Below are positions 1 through 11,189 of a stretch of 64,000 nucleotides of DNA, piece after piece (position 1 is the first letter of the stretch; every line of letters begins with the position of its first letter). The translations under genes were made by a program, and so were the position numbers. Origin of the DNA: Erythroxylum novogranatense. Lineage: Eukaryota; Streptophyta; Magnoliopsida; Malpighiales; Erythroxylaceae. Location of the stretch: contig CM057228.1 in the NCBI GenBank assembly GCA_029891385.1, positions 83,068,964-83,132,963 on the forward strand. The letters run 5' to 3'. The notes below the pieces were generated by a model. It did no database searches and was not told the DNA's origin. It saw only the letters and a program-made list of their open reading frames with translations.

Positions 1-1705
1 ATGAATTGATAATGATCTTTAATCAAATTAATGAAGTCCACGATACATGACATAGCATGAAGGAAATTATGATGTGATCATACTATTGAGATTCCTATCA
101 TGTGCAATTATGTCGGTATCTAAATTATCCTAGTCATAGGATTAATGAGGCTGGACATCGTTAATCCGGATAGACTAGCACATGTCAAACTCCTTGATTG
201 GATCAGCGGTGGATCTCGTAAAGCTGTAAATATTGAGATATTTAGATTTGACATGTGGATGCTTACTAGTGGTAGTAAGTACATTGGATGACTTGCTATG
301 AGATCATCACATGGATGTCTATACAAATGTCGTTGATAATCTCATCATAGCAATGGTGCAAGTATCCTTAGACTTGAGGTACTCGAGGATATCTTGGTCT
401 TGATTACGTACTTTGACTCCATTCCTTGTTGCCTTTCGGAGGTCGCTCATAGGGTGGTGATTGGAGTGCGCTTAAGGTATTCGAAGGTAATTGAGTAGCC
501 AATAGAGGATTCACCACTTACGTGATAGCGAAGAGATACCCATGGCCTCTTATCGGGATCATTACTTTGAAGTCTCTGGCGCCGAGCATACATATGTCAT
601 GAAGATGGTCTTCATGGACGTATAAAGTAATGAGTCTAGGGCGAAGCGATTACACTTGGACTAGATTTGATCGTCGGTCTAGTAAGAGTTGACACATTGC
701 CCATACTCAAACCAAGTGGGGTATAGCATGGTGAAAGGACGAATTGCACAGTAATTGTCTATGGAAGGGTTCGTGATATGGTTTCATTAGTCAAACCAAT
801 TACTTTCCGGTCAATTGGGGTCGTGATGTGTTGCTAGATACCGCTCATGACTTGCTCAGATTAAGTGTTAATCTAAGTGGCCAACATAAGGAAACCTAAT
901 GGGTCACACGCATAAGAGTGACTCGGAGAATCAGTAAAATAGTTTGAGACGGAGATCCGATATCACGGAGAGCAATAGGATTAAATGGATCCCGATGAGA
1001 TTGGGATATGTCCGATAAGATCGCGACATCGACATTCTTTGAAAACCGTTTACGGTGATTTTTTGTGGCGGTAGGTAGGACCGATCGATTTGATGGACCT
1101 CTTGACAAATATATATATATTAATTAATTAATTAAGACTTAATTAATTATTTATATATATATATATATGCATTCGGTGGAACCAAAATGGAAGGAGAAGA
1201 TGTAAGTTTGAAAAGTCAAACTTCATCATTATTTAGCATTTTAAGGCATTTTATGCCTCCTACGTGGGTAGCCTCTCCACGAAGCCTTTCTATGTATTTT
1301 AATTAGTTAAAACACATATAAGAAGGAATGGAAAGGAGGCTTGCGGTGATGGAAGAAGAGAATCGAAATTGCTTAAAGAGTTAAGCTTTGGAAATTGTTT
1401 TCATCTTCTTCATCTCTTCCATTCAAGATTGCTTCTACTTCTCCAAGGCTCCACCAAGATCATCTCATTTGCTCTCAAGGCTAAGGTAAGAGCTAACACT
1501 CTTTTTTAGTCTAGCTATTCCGGGTCAAAGAGTTTGTCCGGTTAGGTTTCAAACCTCTGCGTGGATACCGTTAGAGGCGGTCTCCTTTGGTCGTTATGGT
1601 TTGATTGTTTGTACTTACATAGATCACGGCTTTGGGAATGTCCGGGACTCAAAATTTTAAATTCCGACTTTGTGGGCATGTGATACCTACCAGGATTTTC
1701 CTACA
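1..1705 (+). mobile_element. Copia family A LTR (copy A0), left end outside window
   Basis: This sequence matches the LTRs at 11190-13000 and 18937-20745 from about LTR position 112 to the terminal CTACA. It shares the long central tract, the AT-rich TTAATTAA stretch (about 1112-1168) and the closing GGATTTTCCTACA. The section from about 1030 to 1350 differs clearly from the other copies, so it is a diverged subfamily member. It ends at 1705 and is followed directly by the inner part of the Copia-B LTR, so it is the 3' LTR of an inserted element or a solo LTR. The left end and the left target duplication are not visible. Confidence 0.85.
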
Positions 1706-2137
1706 AATATATTTAGATATATTTATTGGGCTAGATTTAATTAAGTTGTCGGGCTTTTATTATATATGATATAATGGGCGAAACTTAATAGGGCCTAAAT
1801 GAGATTAGGGTTTCTCTATAAATAGAAACTTAGGTCTCGATTAGGTTAAGGAAGAAAAACGAAACCTAGCCGCCATCGAAGAGAACGATCGTGCGGCGTT
1901 GAGAAAGTGTTCTGAGGACGTGCTAGCACACTACTGTATGACCGGATCGTGCATGCTCATGTGGATACCGGTAGAGGACATTAGCGATTTGCAGTGTCTT
2001 GGAATCCGAAAAGAAGCAATCCATTCACAAAAATAAGGTATTTTCGTTAATCCTTCGTGTTTTCGATTATACGTGATGTTCTTGTATGGTCTTTTCCGTA
2101 GCGTATTGTGAATACTCGGACCGTACGCGATCCAACA
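1706..2137 (+). repeat. Copia-B 5' LTR, 3' remnant
   Basis: These 432 bases correspond to 7827-8258 of the 3' LTR, ending in CCAACA just before the primer site. The missing outer part should lie left of the window, beyond copy A0, which appears to have inserted into this LTR. The first five bases (AATAT) would be the target duplication of A0. Confidence 0.88.
1816..1825 (+). promoter_or_regulatory. TATA box of Copia-B 5' LTR
   Basis: CTATAAATAG is a near-ideal plant TATA box. It lies about 310 bp upstream of the LTR end, so R would start near 1850. The same sequence is conserved in the 3' LTR at 7937-7946. Confidence 0.75.
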
Positions 2138-2138
2138 G

Positions 2139-2156
2139 TGGTATCAGAGCCAGGTT
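2139..2156 (+). other. Primer binding site, initiator tRNA-Met (Copia-B)
   Basis: TGGTATCAGAGCCAGGTT is complementary to the 3' end of plant initiator tRNA-Met over 18 bases. It starts one base after the LTR terminus at 2137. This fixes the LTR end and the plus orientation. Confidence 0.93.
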
Positions 2157-2504
2157 CTTCTATAAAATCGTTAGTATACGTGTTTTTGATTACATGTGTT
2201 CACAATTTTGGCTTCTGTAAAATCGAAAATATATACATGTTTGGATTACATGTGTTTACGGATTTGGATTCTGTAGAGATAAAAATATGCATGTTTTGAT
2301 TACATGTGCTCACGGTTTTGGTTGCGTGATATGAAAGTGTTTTTATTTCATGCATGTTCTTTTCGGATCTGTTGATTATCTTGGTACTGATGAGAATATA
2401 TGATAAGCATGAAGGGTTTGACCGACAAGTGGTGGCTGCTAGGGTTTTCACTATATAAGACATGGATCTGGAATGGGAAACTGCAAGTATTCATGTTGGA
2501 CAAG

Positions 2505-2775
2505 GATACTCCAGTCGACTAGCATCTCTTCCAGTCGACTGGTTGGAGAGCGGAGATGAGCGTTTCAGCGAAAAACATTCGTTCGATGATGATAATGGTT
2601 CGATCGACTAATACAAGTTGACCGATGATTAGCATCTCTTCGATTGACTAGAAGTGTTCGATCGGTGGTTGGAGAAGCGAAGATGAGTTTTGGTAAAAAG
2701 CGTTTGTTCGATCAATGAAATTGGTTCGGTCGGTCGGCACAAGTCGACCGATCGACTATCGACTTTTCGATGATT
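2505..2775 (+). repeat. Imperfect duplicated leader repeats with GTCGAC/TCGATCGA cores (Copia-B)
   Basis: Two imperfect units of about 110-130 bp follow each other, each containing AGCATCTCTTC, GGTTGGAGA, GGAGATGAG or GAAGATGAG, and a GTCGACY or TCGAYTGACTA core. Several short palindromic cores are scattered in them (CAGTCGACTGG, TCGATCGACTA, AAGTCGACCG). They lie between the primer site and gag, where retroelement leaders carry packaging and translation signals. No function can be read directly. Confidence 0.6.
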
Positions 2776-3469
2776 GACAAGCCCCAAGAAGGCGATTTCC
2801 TAAACTTGTTTATTTGTTATGTGTTATATATTATGGGTGATGTTACATGTGTTTATTTATATTTTTTGAAAATTTATATTAATGTGTAAGTTCTATTCTA
2901 TATTTCTAATATATATATACTCAAGTATGTTGTAGTATAGGATTAGAAATAGCATAGTACAAACACCCTTACTAATAGGATTAGTAGCCTTCATAATGTA
3001 CTAAGAACGACCCTCTTCATAATTTCAAGTTTATATGCCTTCCATAAATCTTTACCAATGTTTATCTCTAGATTATTCTTATGTGGGTTTTTGCCAAAGC
3101 AAGGCATGTAGGGATCATCTAGGGAAGACATTTGAATAATGGTGCTATTCATAGGTAAAGTATGGTTAAACTTGACTAAGCTATCAAAAGCGGTTTTGGG
3201 CTTAGGGCATAAGATTGGGTTTATACATACATGCGATACATAAGATGTATTTTAACATAAGCCCATCAAGAGTTACATGTGATGTAATTGAAAAGAGTTT
3301 TCTACCTAAATAACTAAGTCTTGAGTGTTAAGCCAAAGCATTCTTAGGACTTAGTGAAATATGGATCTTGTTTCTCCCATTAAGTCAATTGAGGGTTATT
3401 TATTTGAGTGGGAGCTAATACCTCATAATATATGAATGTTGACCACTTATTGCATAATTCTTGTAAATT

Positions 3470-4430
3470 ATGGCTACTCCATCCTGAAACCTTTCTATGC
3501 GATCTATCTTAGAGAAAGAAAAACTTAATGGAACAAATTTCCTAGATTGGTATAGGAACTTGAAATTGTTCTCAAGCAAGAAAGAAAGCTTTATGTCTTA
3601 AAGAGCCCATCCACGAGGAACCACCAGCAATTGCACCTAAGGCTCAAAAGGATGCTTACGAAGCATATCAATGACTCTCTGGATGTGTCATGCCTTATGT
3701 TAGGCGCCATGATCTCTGACCTTCAGAAGGATTTAGAGGAAATGGAGGCCTATGATATGCTTGCTCAATTGAAAACTATGTTTCAAGAGCAAGCACGCCA
3801 AGAGAGGTTCAGAACCACTAAGGCATTGAATTCATGAATTGAAAACTATGTTTCAAGAGCAAGCACGCCAAGAGAGGTTCAGAACCACTAAGGAATTGAA
3901 TTCATGAATTGAAAACTATGTTTCAAGAGCAAACACGCCAAGAGAGGTTTAGAACCACTAAGGCATTGAATTCATGCAAGATGACTCTGCACACCGTGAG
4001 TGCTCATGTTCTCAAGATGAAGAGTTACATTCATCATCTTGAGAAATTAAATGCACCTATTAGTTAAAATTGGTGGCTGATCTTATTCTAGCATCTTTGG
4101 TGATGAATATGATAAGTTCATTCTTAACTACAACATGCATAATATGGAGAAGTCCATTGATGAATTGCATGGGATCTGAAAGCTGCTGAAGAGAACTTAA
4201 AGGGAAAGGTTAAGACCACCAATGAAGTTCTTGTGGTTCAAAAGGGAAAAGTTTTCAAGAAGAAGGGCACAGCGAAGGACAAAGGTAAAGTACCCAAGTC
4301 CAAGACCAAGTCCAAGGCCAAGCCCAAAGCTAAGACTAAGGCACCCAAGGAGGGAGTTTGCTTTCACTGCAATGAACCTGGTCATTGGAAAAGGAACTAC
4401 AAACTTCATTTGGAAGAGTTGAAAGAGGAG
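3470..4430 (+). pseudogene. gag: Copia-B gag pseudogene with zinc knuckle
   Basis: Gag would form the virus-like particle. ATG at 3470 begins a frame with an early stop, followed by the UBN2/gag-like core (residues such as KLNGTNFLDWYRNLK) in shifting frames. The section 3631-3837 carries QLKTMFQEQARQERF. A nucleocapsid zinc knuckle lies at about 4361-4402: CFHCNEPGHWKRNY, where the last Cys of CX2CX4HX4C is Tyr (TAC). A 70-bp unit is present three times at 3771-3976, which breaks the frame. A lysine/proline-rich basic stretch precedes the knuckle (about 4250-4350). Clearly inactive. Confidence 0.8.
3771..3976 (+). repeat. 70-bp tandem triplication inside gag
   Basis: Three copies start at 3771, 3841 and 3911, each opening with GAAAACTATGTTTCAAGAGC. 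The third copy has slightly more differences and runs on into normal gag. The period of 70 is not a multiple of three, so the reading frame shifts at each copy. Confidence 0.9.
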
Positions 4431-5190
4431 GTTATTTGTATTTCATTACTTTTTCAGATGACTTCAGTAGATATGGATATGTCTATTTAATGAAGCACAA
4501 ATCTGAATCTTTTGAAAAGTTCAAATAATATAAGAATGAAGTACAAAATCAGCTTGGCAAAACAATTAAAATTCTTCGATCTAATCGAGGAGGTGAATAC
4601 TTAAGCCAAGAGTTTGATGATTATCTTAAGGATTGTGGAATCGTTTCACAATTAACTCCTTCAGGAACTCCTCAATGGAATGGTGTTTCTGAAAGGAGAA
4701 ATCGAACTCTATTAGATATGGTTCGATCAATGATGAGTCAATGATATTCAAAATACTTACGGGGCTATGCTTTAGAAACCATGACATTCATATTGAGCCG
4801 TATTCCTTGAAAGGTGTAGAAAAGACACCTTATGAGATATGGGTTTGGAAGCGTCCCAATTTATCTTTCTAAAGATTTGGGGTTGTGAGGCTTATGTGAA
4901 GCGTCAATTCTTGACAAGTTGGCACCCAAATCTGAAAATGTTATTTTGTGGGATATCCTAAGGAAACTAAAGGATATTACTTTTACATCCCAAGAGAGAA
5001 CAAAGTGTTTGTTGCTCGAAAGGGTTTCTTCTTAGAGAAGAATTTGTTTCCAAAGGAAGCGATTGGGAGTAAAGTACAACTTGAAGAAATTCAAGTTTCA
5101 CAAAATAACATTGAGCACGAAAAGGAGATTGAAGCGAGCTCACAAGCTATTGATGGCGACCTTCAACAACCAAGGCCTACGTAGATCGAT
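4431..5190 (+). pseudogene. Copia-B integrase pseudogene
   Basis: The sequence begins inside the catalytic core with FITFSDDFSRYGYVYL-like residues (second Asp of DDE), then SNRGGEY, TPSGTPQWNGVSERRNR (the Glu region) and LLDMVRSMM. Downstream is the Copia C-terminal part, GYPKETKGYYFY and FVARKGFFLEKN (open frame 4948-5184). The upstream HHCC zinc finger and first catalytic Asp are missing, because the sequence jumps straight from the gag knuckle into the core near 4430-4440. Several frameshifts and stops are visible. Confidence 0.8.
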
Positions 5191-5269
5191 AGGATTCGTC
5201 ATGAGCCGAGAGATATGGATTTCTCGTTCTTGATGATGATAATGTGATGCTCATCGTTTATAATGAGCC

Positions 5270-6775
5270 CTGACCTATCAAGAAGCTATGGAAAGTCGAG
5301 AATCTGCTAAATGGTTAGAGGCCATGAAAGCGGAGATGCAATCCATGTATGACAATCAAGTTTGGACTTTGATTGATCCGTCGATGGCTTGAAGACCATT
5401 GGATGCAAATTGGTTTTCAAAAGAAACTCGACATGGATGGAAATCGCATACTTATAAAGCAAGACTTGTTGCTAAAGGTTATCGACAAGTTCATGGAATT
5501 GATTATGATGAGACATTTTCTCCGATGGTCATGATCAAATCCATTAGAATTCTTATTGCCATAGCTGCATACTACGATTATGAGATATGACAAATGGATG
5601 TCAAAGCGGCTTTCCTTAATGGAAACTTACTTGAGGATGTATATATGATACAACACGAGGGTTTTGTCCATCCTAAAATTCGGGAAAGGTGTGCAAGCTT
5701 CAAAGATCCATTTATGGATTGAAGCAAGCATCGAAAATTTGGAATCTTCGTTTTGATGAAGTTGTCAAAGAGTTTTGGATTCATCAAGAATGAAGATGAA
5801 CCTTGTGTTTACAAAAGGTTAGTGGGAGTGTTGTTGTCTTTTCGACTTTATATGTTGATGACATATTGCTCATTGGAAGCGATATTTCGACCTTACTGAG
5901 TGTCAAGATTTGGTTAAGAAGCGTTTCTCAATGAAAGACTTAGGTGAGGCTGCCTATATTTTAGGCATTAAGATCTATAGAGATAGATCAAGAAAGCTTA
6001 TAGGTCTAAGTCGAGTACATACTTAAATAAGGTCTTGAAAAGGTTCGGTATGCAAGATTCTAAGAGGATTCTTGCTATGACACATGGAATCAAGCTTTCT
6101 AAGAAGGATTGTCCTACTTGGATAAGGAGCTTGAGTGCATGAGTAAGATTCCATATGCATCGCAATTGGATCTATCATGTATGCCATGTTATGTACTCGA
6201 CACGATGTCTCATATGCTTTGAGTATAACAAGTAGATACCAATCTAATTATGGTGAGAGTCCTTTGGATAGCGATTAAGAATATCCTTAAGTACTTGAGA
6301 AGAACTAAGGATATGTTCTAGTCTATGGAGAACTTGAAGGAGAGCTCGTTGTAAATGGTTACACCGATCTTTGGTTTCGATCGACATAGATGATTTTAGA
6401 TCATAATCAGGTTTTGTGTTGTGTTTGAATGGAGGTGCGATGAGTGGAAAAGTTCAAAGCAAGACATTGTTCTTGATTCTACAAGCTGAAGTGAGTACAT
6501 TCTTTGCCTCGAGATCATTAAGGAAGCTGTATGGATCAAGAAGTTCATCACTGAGCTTGGAGTTGTTCCTAGCATTGCAAGTCCTATAGACCTTTATTGT
6601 GATAATAATGGGGCTATAACACAGGCTAAGGAACCAAACTCACATCATAGATCCAAACACATACTCAGACGTTTCCATCGATTAGAGAGATCGGTGGGAG
6701 AGGAGGCGTGAAGATATGCAAAGTGAGCACAGATGACAACATTGCCGATCCACTTACTAAGCCTCTTCCTGACCT
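5270..6775 (+). pseudogene. Copia-B reverse transcriptase and RNase H pseudogene
   Basis: RT motifs in order: KAEMQSMYDNQVWTL, KARLVAKGYRQ (about 5457-5490), FSPMVMIKSIRIL, QMDVKAAFLNGNL (about 5591-5630) and the polymerase box YVDD at 5851-5862. RNase H motifs: DNNGAI-like at about 6601-6618, then KEPNSHHRSKHI and the closing ADPLTKPL (about 6745-6768). Multiple stops (for example the TGA in the strand leading to QMDV) and frameshifts. Order integrase-RT-RNase H is Copia. Confidence 0.85.
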
Positions 6776-6829
6776 AAACATGAGAGTCATACGAGGTCTA
6801 TGGGTATTAGATATCGGTGATTGGGCTAG

Positions 6830-6843
6830 TGCAAGTGGGAGAT
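6830..6843 (+). other. Polypurine tract, Copia-B
   Basis: The purine-rich GCAAGTGGGAGAT abuts the 3' LTR start at 6844. It matches the AAGTGGGAGA tract typical of plant Copia elements and primes plus-strand synthesis. Confidence 0.85.
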
Positions 6844-8258
6844 TGTTAGTAGTGTGCCTAGCCCAATGAACATTTGTGATTCATGTATTAACATTATGAT
6901 TTGTTAATAATATATTATGAGGTATTCCGTTTCATATATGCATGTATTTCGTTTATGTAATGTGATTTACATTCCATGAATAGTATTAGACTTATGTCAT
7001 CAAGTATGTGACTTGATAGTAAAACCATAAGCGTTATAACACCATTACAGGCTGTCCATGGTCGATCATTATTGGTGGAACAATAATGAATTAAGACTAG
7101 TATGTGTTCTGATTGATGATCACGTTTTGCTGATCATGGATATGAGATATCAAATTAGAAACATAGATATATGTTAGAGAACATATATTGGACCGACCAC
7201 GTAAAGAATACTACATGGTTTCATGTCATTAGTGATTCTTAATATGGTTTGACTATAGTCCTTTGACTGAAGTCATCATGGTTCCCTACATGAGGAATTC
7301 GGTGTTTTGATATTAGACTAAGTTATTTTTAACCGAATAACAAATAGTCTTATGTTGGACATCAAATGAATCATGCGGAGGGATGTGAATGGCGTAGATG
7401 AGATTTGTATCTCTCTTAAGTGAGAGAGATATCATTTGGGCCTCTTGACAAGTGTGGTGAAGAAATGCATGGCGTGCTCAAATGAATTAATGAAGAGTCA
7501 TCAATGTCATTTGTTATAATCGGTCAACTTGGGGATCAAGAAACTATGATTAATCAAAGGTTGACATGTACCATGCCTTGTGATTAATCTTGATATCGTG
7601 TTACAAAAGGGTGAGCCTATAACCATAATTCTGAGTTAAATCGGATTATCCATCCTCATTTGATTTAGGTAGTCATAATGTCTTGCTAGAGGCCGCTTAT
7701 GACTTATGGGCCTTGAAGTGTAATCAAGCCCATTGCCAACATCAAATGAGCTCTGAAATGGTCGCACACAAAGAGTGATGTGATGCGGGCTTATTCTCTT
7801 GGGCCTAATTTATTAGGTGTTGAATAAATATATTTAGATATATTTATTGGGCTAGATTTAATTAAGTTGTTGGGCTTTTATTATATATGATATAATGGGC
7901 GAAACTTAATAGGGCCTAAATGAGATTAGGGTTTCTCTATAAATAGAAACTTAGGTCTCGATAGGTTAAGGAAGAAAAGACGAAACCTAGCCGTCATCGA
8001 AGAGAACGATCGATGCGGCGTTCGAGAAAGTGTTTACAGACGTGCTAGCACACTCTGGTATGAGCCGGATCGTGTATGCTCGTGTGGATCTTGGTAGAGG
8101 ACATTAGCGATTTGCGTGTCTTGGAATCGAAAAGAAGCAATCCATTCACGAAAATAAGGTATTTTCGTTAATCCTTCGTGTTTTCGATTATACGTGATGT
8201 TCTTGTATGGTCTTTTTCGCAGCGTATTGTGAATACTAAGACCGTACGCTATCCAACA
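6844..8258 (+). repeat. Copia-B 3' LTR (about 1.4 kb)
   Basis: It begins TGTTAGTAGTGTGCC right after the purine tract and ends ATCCAACA at 8258. The last 432 bases match the 5' remnant at 1706-2137. The U3 part (6844-7936) has no clear promoter motif apart from the TATA box at 7937. The presumed target duplication on the right is ATGCA (8259-8263); the left one is out of view. Confidence 0.88.
7937..7946 (+). promoter_or_regulatory. TATA box of Copia-B 3' LTR
   Basis: CTATAAATAG, identical to the box at 1816-1825. In a 3' LTR this could drive readout transcription into sequence to the right of 8258. Confidence 0.6.
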
Positions 8259-10069
8259 ATGCATACATAAGATGCACATGCATATGATTATTGAATCTTT
8301 TCAGATAAAGAAAATTGTACATGCATTCATAAATAATTATGGGTATAATTAGATTGAGTTGTGATTTTCTTGGTGTTTTGAGAAGTTTGAATTTATTTAT
8401 ATTAGATATTCTATTGGTTAGGAAGAATATTATACTTGTGAATTTTGGTGAATTTAGACATAAAATTTTGGAAAATAGGAAAAAAAAATAAATGAAGCTT
8501 TGGAGATAGTTGAATTGTAAAGATGAGAGTTTAGGGGAGTTAGTTTCAAAAGAAACTAAGTTAGATCTTAGATGTAAGGGAAGTGACAACTATCACTTAG
8601 GCTTTGAACTTTTGCTAGAGGTAGGTTACTGTTCTCTAAGAATTGAAAGGGTAAGTTATATGTCTAAGTTCATTCTTCGTTGGGATCATCTTTAAGTTTT
8701 CTTTCTATACACAAAGTTTTCCATCGAACCTTTTCTAAGAGATTCCTCTGCTTTTCCTGCCTACACCAAACTTACTTTGCTAATTGTGTCTTCTACCCTA
8801 AGGAAAACCAGAAGCTGGTCATTGTCCTCAGTGAAGTACATAAATTGCATGGAGTTTAGGTCTTGAAGATTTTAGAGTTTTCAAAAGAGGAATAACTGGG
8901 ACTTCAACCTCCAGACGTTGTCGGATCTTTCAGGCATTAGCTTCGGGAGAAAATTATGAGTCAACCTAGATGATTTCTTAGGATTGATTTACTTTGAATT
9001 TATTTGATGTGTTAGCTTCCAATTATAAATTGTTTATGATTTGATTTGAATTCCAGACTTATAGTCTGAGGAGTTTGTTATATGGATGTAGGTAATGGAA
9101 GTGCTTGGATTTGATCTGAAATCCTGTATGATATGTGAATTCTCAATGAAAGTTGAATGTCGGACTTAGGTTCGATGATAATGAGTTTCTGATTAAACAT
9201 CACATGTGATTATCTGATATGACATCATCAATATTTGATGCATTTCATAAAATGCATGCTTAGATAAAGGTGTTGTGACTTGAGTAGCCAGTATGAAATG
9301 CTTCCACGTAGAGCTTTGCTCCGTGATTTCTGATTCTGCACTTAGAGCTATGCTCCGTGATTCTGTTCTGAATGAGCTCTATAGGCCAGTATTTGTATAA
9401 GTATGTGATAGGCGCTCGGTCACAACAATAAGAACTAATATGAGTCTCATGCATATAGCATTATAAAATCGATATCCATTGAATGAATATCTGTGAAATA
9501 TGTGATATGTGTTTATGATCCACTGAACTCATCAATGATGGTTCACTCATTGAGTTCACAAAACTCACCCAAAATTTGCAAATATTTTTTAGGATCAAAA
9601 GAATACCCCATTAGGCCAACGGGAGTATACTTACAGCATTGAAATGAAGGATAGAGGTCGGGATCAGTTCGCGTTTGCATTGCGTTTCTTTATTTTCATG
9701 TTGAATTGTGTTTATTATGAAATTCTTTGTATCGATTAATGCATTCAAAAGTTTTTGCACAATGTGTATACAAATGTATTTATGTTGTAATGTAAAGACA
9801 TTATGATCAAGTGTTTTGTTTTTGTAATGGGCCCCAATTGGCTATTGAAATCTTATTGATTGTATTGTGTTGATTGAAAAAGTTTATAATTTAAACGGGC
9901 CCGAATTGATTATTGATTTTTTGCAAAAGTGTGCATTGTTTTTTAAAAAAAGAGACTTTGTATTGAGTTTTGACTGTTTGACTATTCTAGTGCGTCATCC
10001 TCGCGAAGCATGAACTCGAATATCACCCATCGATGTCAGGTTCGAGTCTTGTGGGAGTGGGGTACTACA
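8259..10069 (+). repeat. Gypsy-type LTR, 3' part, interrupted by Copia-B
   Basis: A block at about 9530-9600 (facing GAGTTC/GAACTC motifs, ACTCACCCAAAATTTGC) parallels, in opposite orientation, 32600-32670 of the solo LTR at 32232-36047. The end GGAGTGGGGTACTACA at 10069 parallels that LTR's end, TGGGGGTGCTACA. About 1.8 kb is present; the outer half would lie left of Copia-B. No primer site follows 10069, so it may be a solo LTR. Two copies of GAGCT(T/A)TGCTCCGTGATT occur at 9310-9362. No gene seen. Confidence 0.5.
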
Positions 10070-11092
10070 TCTCGGCTGCCCGCTTGTGGCATATGAGCTC
10101 CGAAAGTGGACTCATTATGTTTATGGGGTAAACTCTGGTTTCTCCATTCTATTTCCATGGAACCCTCAAGCCATTTGTTTGTGCATTGCATCTTTGAATT
10201 GTCAAGATTGTTGCAGAATTTGAATGTTCTGCTATGTTGATGTGATGATACTTTAACTTTGAGTTTTAAGCAAGAATTGTGAAATTAACAACAAATTTTG
10301 AGAATAAAGCGTTTTATAAATTCACTATGACTTTTATAAGACAAAAAACATTTCAACGATTTTGCTTATTCTTTGTTATAAACTTGTTACCTACGAGCTT
10401 TCAAGCTCACCCCCTTTTATCCCCTCTTCAGGTAATAGCTAAGAGATCAAGTCATCCAGAGCCTAAGGGAATATCTCCATATTTGTTTATTTTGTATTCA
10501 GAGTTGATTTTAGGAAAGCAACAAGTTTGTTGTTCAAGAACCTTTTGTAATTTGAGATTTTGAGATAATGATATAATGTGGCTTGGAATGTCGTTAAAGA
10601 TTTGTAAGACTTTATTCTTTTGTTGTCAATGAAATGGGAATGGTGCATGGATGATGTGAATTGAAGTTAGACATACGTGAAGAAGTAATCAACTTGAGTT
10701 GATGATTTTGGAACAAAAATCATTGATATATATATATATAAGGGAATACTATAGAAAGGAAAATAGGAATTAAAACTGATCAAATGTAGTTGAAGGTGAT
10801 GATGCGAATGAGTTGAGATTTGAAGAGTTTAATGAAGCCAATTTGATAACTGAATGGTTAAGCTCAAGACATTCCAAGTTTGCAAAATGCAAAATTTCAA
10901 GTCTTCTATAGGGAAAAATTCGTGTTTTAAGTTCAGGGGAAAATCTATAATGATCTAGGTTGAATTTGACAAAGTTGTCTTAATGGAAGTTGTAGATTAT
11001 CTTTTTAGCTTTCTAACGGTATATAGTATGGAATTTTTGGATATTGGAGTCAAAAGTTATGGTCTTTATAAGGAGAAATGCTCAGGAGTATA
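10070..11092. other. Unassigned, LTR-like AT-rich sequence
   Basis: No open gene is recognisable. A stretch near 10380-10470 (ACGAGCTTTCAAGCTCACCCCC, then a short CT-rich run) has the flavour of plant Gypsy LTR U5 sequence, and 10960-11080 reads like U3/R sequence of such LTRs. I cannot define boundaries. A (TA)n run lies at 10727-10740. Confidence 0.3.
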
Positions 11093-11184
11093 GGACGTAT
11101 CGTCTGGTGAAGACGTATCGTTTGATGATGATGTGTTGTCTGGTGAGGAAATATCATCTTGTGAGGACGTATCGTCCCTATGCA
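11093..11184 (+). repeat. Short degenerate tandem array, core GACGTATCGTCTGGTGA
   Basis: Five degenerate units of about 17-21 bp centred on GACGTATCGTC are arranged head to tail. The core is itself a near palindrome (GACG-TATCGTC). Copia A1 inserted directly beside the array, at 11185. Confidence 0.65.
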
Positions 11185-11189
11185 ATTTT

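Larger units (their letters stand above)
1706..8258 (+). mobile_element. Copia-type LTR retrotransposon B, gag-pol broken, 5' LTR split
   Basis: The order is: 5' LTR remnant (1706-2137), tRNA-iMet primer site, long leader, gag, integrase, reverse transcriptase, RNase H, purine tract, 3' LTR (6844-8258). Integrase before RT defines a Ty1/Copia element. The RT sequence resembles the Tork/Angela group, which is inferred from motif wording only. The coding region is short (about 4.7 kb) because protease and pre-integrase sequence are missing between the gag zinc knuckle and the integrase. Many stops and frameshifts make it non-functional. The element appears to lie inside a Gypsy LTR (8259-10069). 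Confidence 0.9.

Noticed and set aside
10035..10069. tRNA or SINE B box (GGTTCGAGTCT) near 10041
   Set aside because: No A box at the right distance, and the sequence coincides with the end of a Gypsy-type LTR.
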